A DNA stretch of 5,454 bases from Rickettsiales bacterium. Its GTDB lineage: Bacteria > Pseudomonadota > Alphaproteobacteria > Rickettsiales > UBA3002. Every line of letters begins with the position of its first letter. Position 1 is the stretch's first letter. A program made the position numbers and the translations under genes. The notes below the pieces were generated by a model. The model was not told where the DNA came from. It ran no database searches and saw only the letters and a list, made by a program, of their open reading frames with translations. This document shows, one piece after another, positions 1 through 3,378 of the stretch. The stretch spans positions 1 to 5,454 of the forward strand of contig PBPD01000138.1 of the NCBI GenBank assembly GCA_002725445.1. The letters run 5' to 3'.

Positions 1-23
1 ACAGACCCTCTGGTAAAACAATC

Positions 24-350
24 CTAGCGCGAGCGGCTGGTGCCGTTATGGCCGGCCAGTGTATTCATGCAGCTGGTCGTGCCCACATCCAATGCGGCGT
101 TGGTGAGGTTGTTGCCGTGCTGTGACTCAGCCAGTTGAATCAGTTCACTGATCGCATGGTTCTGAACGAGTAATTGCTGCTCGTTATAGGTGCCGCGCGC
201 GTCGCCCAGGCATTGCTGCTGCACCGCGCGGCTAAGTGTGTTGAGCACGGGGTCTTGCGAAATGGCGTGGCGAATTTCCGGGCTGATGGCTGGTTCGCTG
301 GCTGGTTCGTAAGAGGCCGGTGGTGGGGGTGTGGTGGGTTGGTCGCTCAT
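24..350 (-). CDS. Hypothetical protein, 108 aa, proline-rich N terminus
   Basis: I do not recognise this protein. It begins with a proline-rich, probably disordered stretch (residues 5-20, including four consecutive prolines at 8-11), then a polar, probably helical body (about 23-75) rich in Gln, Ala and Leu. There are two cysteines (47 and 94) and a Ser/Arg-rich tail. I see no signal peptide or membrane segment, so it is probably cytoplasmic. The ATG at 350 is preceded by GAGGA with 5 nt spacing, and that site lies inside the end of the upstream gene. The stop of that gene is only 2 nt away, so the two are probably co-translated. A longer reading frame lies on the opposite strand, but it lacks the tandem arrangement and ribosome-site support seen here. 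The existence of the gene is likely; its function is unknown. Confidence 0.6.
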   Translation of the reverse strand: MSDQPTTPPPPASYEPASEPAISPEIRHAISQDPVLNTLSRAVQQQCLGDARGTYNEQQLLVQNHAISELIQLAESQHGNNLTNAALDVGTTSCMNTLAGHNGTSRSR

Positions 351-352
351 GC

Positions 353-649
353 TTATCCTCGTCCTACATCATTGCCACCGGGGGCAATGGGCAGGTTGCT
401 GCTGAGTGCCACATTAGGCGCTTCGCACATCTCCAGCCCTTCCAAAATACCGTCAATTACATGCGGCCACGCGGCTTCCTTGTCGCCGTCATGCAGCTCA
501 ATCAGGCGCTGGGCGGCGGCGTCTTGTTCGGGGTCAATAACATTGGGGTCGCGCGGCTCACCTGTTTCTTTGGCGCGCAGGCAGTCTTCTGCCACGGCGC
601 TTGCCAACTCATTGGTGGCAGCTTCAATTTCTGGGCTATCGTCAGCCAT
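353..649 (-). CDS. Hypothetical acidic protein, 98 aa
   Basis: I do not recognise this protein. It is a short, strongly acidic protein of mostly helical character with no hydrophobic segment, so it is probably soluble and cytoplasmic. The N terminus reads MADDSPEI and is followed by an Ala/Glu-rich helix (about 8-28), a Pro/Asp loop (about 31-40), another helix (41-53) and a Gly/Pro-rich tail. Cysteines lie at 23 and 75. The start codon at 649 has AAGGA 8 nt upstream (658-662), a convincing ribosome site. It lies 100 nt after the stop of the 117-aa gene and 2 nt before the 108-aa gene, so it forms the middle of a three-gene - strand cluster. A faint similarity to the 108-aa neighbour (SPEI near the N terminus, AVxxxCL, then EQxxxxQ) may indicate diverged paralogues. 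Confidence 0.62.
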   Translation of the reverse strand: MADDSPEIEAATNELASAVAEDCLRAKETGEPRDPNVIDPEQDAAAQRLIELHDGDKEAAWPHVIDGILEGLEMCEAPNVALSSNLPIAPGGNDVGRG

Positions 650-749
650 AATCCTGTTCCTTATATATAAGACAGTATTACGCTAGCAAAATACCGCGCT
701 GATGTGTGTGAAGGTTTAGTGAAATATGGCCTCGTTATGCCATGTTTAT
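650..749. other. Intergenic spacer between two - strand genes
   Basis: This AT-rich spacer separates the 117-aa gene from the 98-aa gene. It contains a perfect 10-bp palindrome TTATATATAA (661-670). On the - strand it offers a possible promoter: TTGCTA (684-689), 16 nt, then TATATA (662-667). That promoter would start transcription about 6 nt before the ATG, inside the ribosome site, so it is doubtful unless the mRNA is nearly leaderless. A weak inverted repeat ATGGC/GCCAT (726-743) follows the stop of the 117-aa gene but has no proper T-tract, so I do not call a terminator. Confidence 0.4.
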
Positions 750-1103
750 TTACGCGCGGAACGGCTCAATAAATGCCAGTTCGTCCCGAAGGTGCTGCGG
801 TAGCTTGCGGGCATAGATTTCAGCAAAATCAAACGTAGCGTCTGCCATGGCAATGGTGTGAGTGTCAAGCTGACCCGCGTAAATAGAGGTGGCAGCGTTG
901 CGCACCATCAGTTGCAACATACGTACGGCCAGTTCAATCGTGCCGGCGCTTTCGACCATCGATTTCAGGCTGGCGCGCGTGGTGAAATAGATAGCCATCT
1001 CCTCGTGCCCGTATTCGGCAGGCATATCGGGGCCGCGTTTATTTTGGTTGAGTGGGTGATTGGTTAAAAACTGTTCGACCGTTACCTGTGATGTCTGCGT
1101 CAT
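750..1103 (-). CDS. Hypothetical protein, 117 aa, divergent from mraZ
   Basis: I do not recognise this protein. After a polar N terminus (1-32) it appears almost wholly helical: an amphipathic stretch at about 33-52, a hydrophobic but not membrane-like helix at 56-72 (IELAVRMLQLMVRNA), and a further helix at 82-112 rich in Ala, Phe and charged residues. No signal peptide, cysteine or metal-binding motif is visible, so it is probably a small soluble all-alpha protein. The ATG at 1103 has AGGAGG at 1115-1120 with 11 nt spacing, somewhat long but strong. It is the first gene of a - strand cluster and shares a 435-nt divergent region with mraZ. Two TATCCCA elements lie 69-85 bp upstream of its start codon and could regulate it. 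Function unknown. Confidence 0.62.
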   Translation of the reverse strand: MTQTSQVTVEQFLTNHPLNQNKRGPDMPAEYGHEEMAIYFTTRASLKSMVESAGTIELAVRMLQLMVRNAATSIYAGQLDTHTIAMADATFDFAEIYARKLPQHLRDELAFIEPFRA

Positions 1104-1171
1104 GCTTCGTCTTGCCTCCTAAGCCCTTTGGTTTTTCTAAACCTATAATTTTTATGGTTCATTGCGAACCG

Positions 1172-1188
1172 TATCCCACTCTATCCCA
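1172..1188 (-). repeat. Two TGGGATA heptamers 10 bp apart, MraZ-box-like
   Basis: TATCCCA occurs at 1172-1178 and again at 1182-1188, giving TGGGATA twice on the - strand with a 10-bp period. A third exact copy is at 1316-1322. The E. coli MraZ site is, as I recall it, TGGGN repeated with 5-nt spacers, which has the same core and the same period. The pair lies on the side of the divergent 117-aa gene, in the same orientation as the larger array over the mraZ promoter. The repeat is directly visible; MraZ binding is inference. Confidence 0.5.
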
Positions 1189-1194
1189 AAATGA

Positions 1195-1206
1195 TTAACA
1201 AAAGGT
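1195..1206 (+). repeat. 12-bp direct repeat, copy 1 (TTAACAAAAGGT)
   Basis: This is an exact 12-mer repeated 61 bp downstream at 1256-1267, in the same orientation and about six helical turns apart. It begins with TTAAC, which resembles a half-site of the alphaproteobacterial cell-cycle regulator CtrA (TTAA-N7-TTAA), but the second half is not present. It could be an operator for another regulator. Confidence 0.5.
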
Positions 1207-1255
1207 TTCACAGCGATGCTTTGCGTGCGCGCCCCGGTTGCAGTGGCGGAAAGTC

Positions 1256-1267
1256 TTAACAAAAGGT
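1256..1267 (+). repeat. 12-bp direct repeat, copy 2 (TTAACAAAAGGT)
   Basis: Second exact copy of the 12-mer at 1195-1206. Here the repeat also forms the left arm of a small imperfect hairpin: ACAAAAG (1259-1265), a GTGA loop, and CTTTTTGT (1270-1277) with one bulged T. The first copy has no such partner, so the repeat itself, rather than the hairpin, is the shared element. Confidence 0.5.
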
Positions 1268-1285
1268 GACTTTTTGTGGGTGTGC

Positions 1286-1310
1286 AACGGCAGGCCGTTA
1301 GGGGTTTTTT
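1286..1310 (+). terminator. Weak terminator-like hairpin with T6
   Basis: AACGG (1286-1290) pairs with CCGTT (1295-1299) around a CAGG loop. AGGGG and six T residues (1305-1310) follow. The 5-nt gap between stem and T-tract and the short stem make this a poor intrinsic terminator. No + strand gene lies upstream in the window, so if it works it would end a short non-coding transcript or shield the dcw promoter from read-through. Confidence 0.25.
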
Positions 1311-1331
1311 AAGTTTATCCCAATTTTCCCC

Positions 1332-1360
1332 TTGACGCTGCCCAGATTAATCCATATTCT
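1332..1360 (+). promoter_or_regulatory. Probable sigma70-type promoter of the dcw operon
   Basis: TTGACG (1332-1337, preceded by C to give the CTTGAC form common in alphaproteobacteria) is separated by exactly 17 nt from TATTCT (1355-1360). The hexamers match the sigma70 consensus at five and four of six positions. Transcription would begin near 1367, giving a leader of about 170 nt before mraZ. This is the best-scoring pair I see between the divergent genes, and it is overlaid by the phased CCA array, as expected for an autoregulated mra promoter. No start site has been mapped here, so the call rests on sequence and position only. Confidence 0.6.
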
Positions 1361-1404
1361 CCCAAATATACCCAAGAAATACCAAAGCAGTCCAATTAAA
1401 GCCA
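1341..1404 (-). promoter_or_regulatory. Seven-unit 10-bp-phased CCA array, probable MraZ operator
   Basis: The trinucleotide CCA occurs at 1342, 1352, 1362, 1372, 1382, 1392 and 1402, seven times at exactly 10-bp intervals, with a variable base before it (C, T, C, C, A, T, G) and AT-rich spacers. Read on the - strand the units are TGG(N), three of them TGGG. E. coli MraZ is known to bind TGGGN direct repeats with 5-nt spacers upstream of mraZ, which has the same core and period. The array starts in the promoter spacer, runs through the -10 box and passes the predicted start site by about 37 bp, a good position for repression. The regular repeat is directly visible. Binding by MraZ is inferred from the adjacent mraZ gene; phased A-tract DNA curvature is a secondary explanation. 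Confidence 0.65.
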
Positions 1405-1434
1405 AACTTAGCTATGAACAAAGGCAGGACGCAA

Positions 1435-1539
1435 ATGGGTGAAAAACAAAACGGTTACGCTGATGCTGGCAAGGCTACGACAAAACACAAAGGCGAACCG
1501 GGCTTGGCAAGGAGGGCCCGCGAGAGTGGGTGTGTGTGA
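1435..1539 (+). CDS. Small upstream ORF (34 aa) overlapping the mraZ start
   Basis: An ORF starting at ATG 1435, with AGGA at 1426-1429 and 5 nt spacing, encodes a short basic hydrophilic peptide beginning MGEKQNGY and ending RARESGCV. Its TGA (1537-1539) shares one base with the mraZ ATG (1539), the same TGATG junction as mraZ/rsmH. An in-frame ATG at 1414 would give 41 aa but lacks a ribosome site. The coding sequence contains the AAGGAGG motif nearest to mraZ. It may be a leader peptide that couples translation into mraZ, because the mraZ ATG itself is 23 nt from that motif. I recognise no homologue, and a chance ORF in a leader this long is quite possible. Confidence 0.35.
   Translation: MGEKQNGYADAGKATTKHKGEPGLARRARESGCV
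1509..1515 (+). promoter_or_regulatory. AAGGAGG ribosome-site motif, unusually far from mraZ ATG
   Basis: AAGGAGG is a strong anti-16S match, but it lies 23 nt from the mraZ ATG at 1539 and 14 nt from the alternative in-frame GTG at 1530. It sits in the loop of a small GC stem, CGGGC (1499-1503) with GCCCG (1516-1520). The stem may expose it or, if extended, alter its effective spacing. Neither start has ideal spacing, so the start assignment relies on protein conservation. Confidence 0.4.
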
Positions 1540-2003
1540 TGGCATTGTTTCTCTCAAGCTTTGAGAAAAACATAGACAAGAAAGGCCGTGTGTCTGTTCC
1601 GGTGCCCTTTAGGGGTGCGCTGCAGGGGCAGAATTTCAACGGCATCATCGCTTATGCCTCGTTCGTCAATAATTGCATTGAGGCGTGTGGCATGGACCGT
1701 ATCGAGAAAATATATGAACGCATAGAGACGCTGGATCCATTCAGTGAGGAGCGCGATGCGTTTGCGACGGCCATTCTGGGTGGCTCGCAGCAGCTGGCCT
1801 TTGATGGTGAGGGGCGTGTGGTGCTGCCTGCTGAGATGCTGGAAGAGGCGGGTATTACAAATAAGTGCGTGTTTGTGGGTAAGGGCGAGACCTTCGAGAT
1901 CTGGGAGCCGGATGATTATCGCAAGCACGATGCAGAAGCGCGCAAGCTGGCGAAAGAAAAGCGCCTGAGTTTGCGAGCCAAGAAAGCGGAGGGTAATGCG
2001 TGA
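1539..2003 (+). CDS. mraZ: MraZ transcriptional regulator of the dcw cluster
   Basis: MraZ is a DNA-binding protein of the SpoVT-AbrB fold that forms ring-shaped oligomers and, in E. coli, represses its own mra/dcw promoter. The 154-aa product has both tandem AbrB-like halves: DKKGRVSVPVPFR at 13-25 and DGEGRVVLPAEM at 89-100, the latter followed by FVGKGETFEIWEPDDY (112-127). A charged helical tail (128-154) ends the protein, whose length is usual for alphaproteobacteria. I chose ATG 1539 because MALFLSSFEKNIDKKGR matches the normal family N terminus; an in-frame GTG at 1530 would add MCV. It is the first conserved gene of the operon, sits downstream of a phased CCA array that is its likely operator, and overlaps rsmH by one base. 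Identity is secure. Confidence 0.95.
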   Translation: MALFLSSFEKNIDKKGRVSVPVPFRGALQGQNFNGIIAYASFVNNCIEACGMDRIEKIYERIETLDPFSEERDAFATAILGGSQQLAFDGEGRVVLPAEMLEEAGITNKCVFVGKGETFEIWEPDDYRKHDAEARKLAKEKRLSLRAKKAEGNA

Positions 2004-2989
2004 TGCAGGTGGCTGCGCCACATAACCCCGTGATGCTGCAAGAGATGTTGGCGGCCATGCAGCCAGCAGACGGGCAGACCTATATAGACGCCACGTTTGG
2101 CGCGGGCGGATATAGCCGCGCATTGTTGGAGTCAGCGAAATGCAAGGTGTTCGCGATCGACCGCGACCCGAATACGATTATGCTTGCCGATGCACTTGCC
2201 CGGGATTTTCCCGGGCAATTTTTTCTGCTTTCGGGAAGTTTCTCCGACATGGTGAGTCTTGCGCAGGCGCAGGGCGTGGAGTCGGTGGATGGAATTGTGC
2301 TGGATATTGGTGTGTCATCAATGCAGCTGGATGAAGCCGAACGCGGTTTTTCGTTTAAGCAGGATGGCCCGCTGGATATGCGCATGAGCCAGCAAGGCAT
2401 GACGGCGGCTGACGTGGTGAACACGATGGAAGAGTCGGCGCTGGCAGACATATTGTATAATTATGGCGAGGAGCGTGCGTCGCGCCGTATCGCCAAGGCA
2501 ATTGTGCGGGCGCGCAGCGAAGCGCCGATTGAGCGCACAGGCCAATTGGCGGAGATTGTGCGCAAAGCAATCGGGCATCGCCCGGGGGCGACAGATCCGG
2601 CCACCAAAACATTTCAGGCATTGCGTATTCATGTCAATGCGGAACTAGACGAGTTAACACAAGCCCTGGAGGCGGCAGAGCAATTGCTGAGCCCCGGAGG
2701 TCGACTGGTCGTAGTGGTGTTCCATTCGTTGGAAGACCGGCTGGTCAAACGGTTTTTATTTGAGCGTTCTCATGGTGAACCCTTGCGCGGGACGTCACGT
2801 CACTTGCCGGATGCGTTGATGGCGCAACCGACAGGTGATGTGGCTCCCGCAACTTTTTTGGTGCCTAAGGGGCAGCCTGTGAAGCCAACAAAAAAAGAAG
2901 TGGAGACAAACTCCCGTGCACGTTCGGCCAAACTACGATTTGCAATTCGAAAACCGGCCAATGATACGTCGCACGGAGAGGATGAATGA
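2003..2989 (+). CDS. rsmH: 16S rRNA (cytosine(1402)-N(4))-methyltransferase RsmH
   Basis: RsmH (MraW) is a cytoplasmic SAM-dependent enzyme that N4-methylates C1402 in the decoding centre of 16S rRNA. The 328-aa product has the SAM-binding motif DATFGAGGYS (29-38), the acidic FAIDRDP (50-56), the family signatures DIGVSSMQLDEAERGFSF (101-118) and DGPLDMRM (121-128), a helical insertion with YGEERASRRIAKAI (154-167), TFQALRIHVNAELDEL (203-218), FHSLEDRLVKRF (240-251), and the C-terminal SRARSAKLRFAIRK (304-317). All core motifs are intact and the length is normal. ATG 2003 overlaps the mraZ stop (TGATG) and has GGAGGG at 1988-1993 with 9 nt spacing. GTG 2000 is an alternative adding one Met. 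Its last four bases overlap ftsL. Confidence 0.97.
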   Translation: MQVAAPHNPVMLQEMLAAMQPADGQTYIDATFGAGGYSRALLESAKCKVFAIDRDPNTIMLADALARDFPGQFFLLSGSFSDMVSLAQAQGVESVDGIVLDIGVSSMQLDEAERGFSFKQDGPLDMRMSQQGMTAADVVNTMEESALADILYNYGEERASRRIAKAIVRARSEAPIERTGQLAEIVRKAIGHRPGATDPATKTFQALRIHVNAELDELTQALEAAEQLLSPGGRLVVVVFHSLEDRLVKRFLFERSHGEPLRGTSRHLPDALMAQPTGDVAPATFLVPKGQPVKPTKKEVETNSRARSAKLRFAIRKPANDTSHGEDE

Positions 2990-3378
2990 ACCTTCGACCC
3001 ACTACCCTGATATGGATGTTTGCTTTTGCGGGTGCTGCCTTTGGACTTTACATGGTGAAGTACTGGGTGCAGGACGTGAAGGAAGATGTAATCGCAATTG
3101 AAGCGGAACTGGAAGAGGAGCGCGAGGCGTTGCACATGTTGCAGGCCGAATGGGCTTACCTTAACCGTCCTGCTCGCCTGAGTGAGCTATCGCAAAAATA
3201 TTTAGAATCCGAGCCGATGTCTGGCAGTCGGGTTGTAGATCTGGGGCATGTGCCAATGCGCCGTGCCAGTATGGCAGAGGTGGGAGTTGAGCGAGGGGCA
3301 GATTTGGTGCAGCCTGTGCGTCATGTGGCGCCCGCCGGACCTGTGCGTCCATTTCTGATGACCGCTGGAGGGCGCTAA
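2986..3378 (+). CDS. ftsL: Cell division protein FtsL
   Basis: FtsL is a small bitopic inner-membrane protein that, with FtsB and FtsQ, recruits and activates the septal synthase FtsW-FtsI. The 130-aa product has a very short cytoplasmic N terminus, one membrane segment (about 8-25, IWMFAFAGAAFGLYMV), and a periplasmic coiled coil rich in Glu (about 30-57). LQAEWAYLNRPARLSELS follows at 52-69, the conserved alphaproteobacterial FtsL motif. The tail beyond residue 80 is low in conserved features and probably flexible. The start ATG overlaps the rsmH stop as ATGA, with GGAG at 2975-2978 and 7 nt spacing. FtsL sequences diverge strongly, so identity rests on topology, this motif and position between rsmH and ftsI, all of which agree. 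Confidence 0.92.
   Translation: MNLRPTTLIWMFAFAGAAFGLYMVKYWVQDVKEDVIAIEAELEEEREALHMLQAEWAYLNRPARLSELSQKYLESEPMSGSRVVDLGHVPMRRASMAEVGVERGADLVQPVRHVAPAGPVRPFLMTAGGR
3367..3372 (+). promoter_or_regulatory. Ribosome site supporting the ftsI GTG start
   Basis: GGAGGG lies inside the last codons of ftsL, 6 nt before GTG 3379, which directly follows the ftsL TAA. This ideal spacing favours GTG 3379 over the in-frame ATG at 3457, which would remove 26 cytoplasmic residues. Confidence 0.7.

Larger units (their letters stand above)
1104..1331. other. Divergent intergenic region with hairpins and short repeats
   Basis: No gene is supported in this stretch. From left to right it contains the following: a small hairpin GGTTT-TTCT-AAACC (1130-1143); a TATAAT hexamer on the + strand (1144-1149) without a good -35; a 15-bp inverted repeat GGTTC-ATTGC-GAACC (1156-1170); two TATCCCA heptamers (1172-1188); two copies of TTAACAAAAGGT (1195 and 1256); a GNRA-capped hairpin (1259-1277); a terminator-like hairpin (1286-1310); and a third TATCCCA (1316-1322). 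The leader of the - strand 117-aa gene must lie within 1104 to about 1200. I could not identify a convincing - strand promoter for it. Confidence 0.55.

Noticed and set aside
174..686. 170-codon open frame on the + strand across the small - strand genes
   Set aside because: The - strand frames have tandem arrangement and well-placed AGGA-type ribosome sites. This one has a Ser/Arg/Gly-rich shadow-like translation and would overlap both.
662..689. - strand promoter TTGCTA-N16-TATATA for the 98-aa gene
   Set aside because: It would start transcription about 6 nt from the ATG, downstream of most of the AAGGA ribosome site, so I list it only as a possibility in the spacer entry.
1195..1210. CtrA binding site
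   Set aside because: TTAAC is present, but the second TTAA half at 7-nt spacing is missing in both copies of the repeat.
1314..1323. DnaA-box-like TTATCCCAA
   Set aside because: It differs from the TTATNCACA consensus at two key positions, has no companion boxes, and fits the TATCCCA repeat better.
1341..1404. CRISPR array
   Set aside because: The repeat unit is only 3-4 conserved bases in a 10-bp period, far too short for CRISPR repeats and spacers, and no cas genes are present.
1367..1538. RNase P RNA (rnpB), which I recall lying near mraZ in some alphaproteobacteria
   Set aside because: The conserved rnpB core (GAGGAAAGTC type and the ACAGTAA segment) is absent and the space is too short.
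1554..2123. 189-codon open frame on the - strand opposite mraZ and rsmH
   Set aside because: Antisense to two genes with secure family motifs, with no independent evidence of coding.
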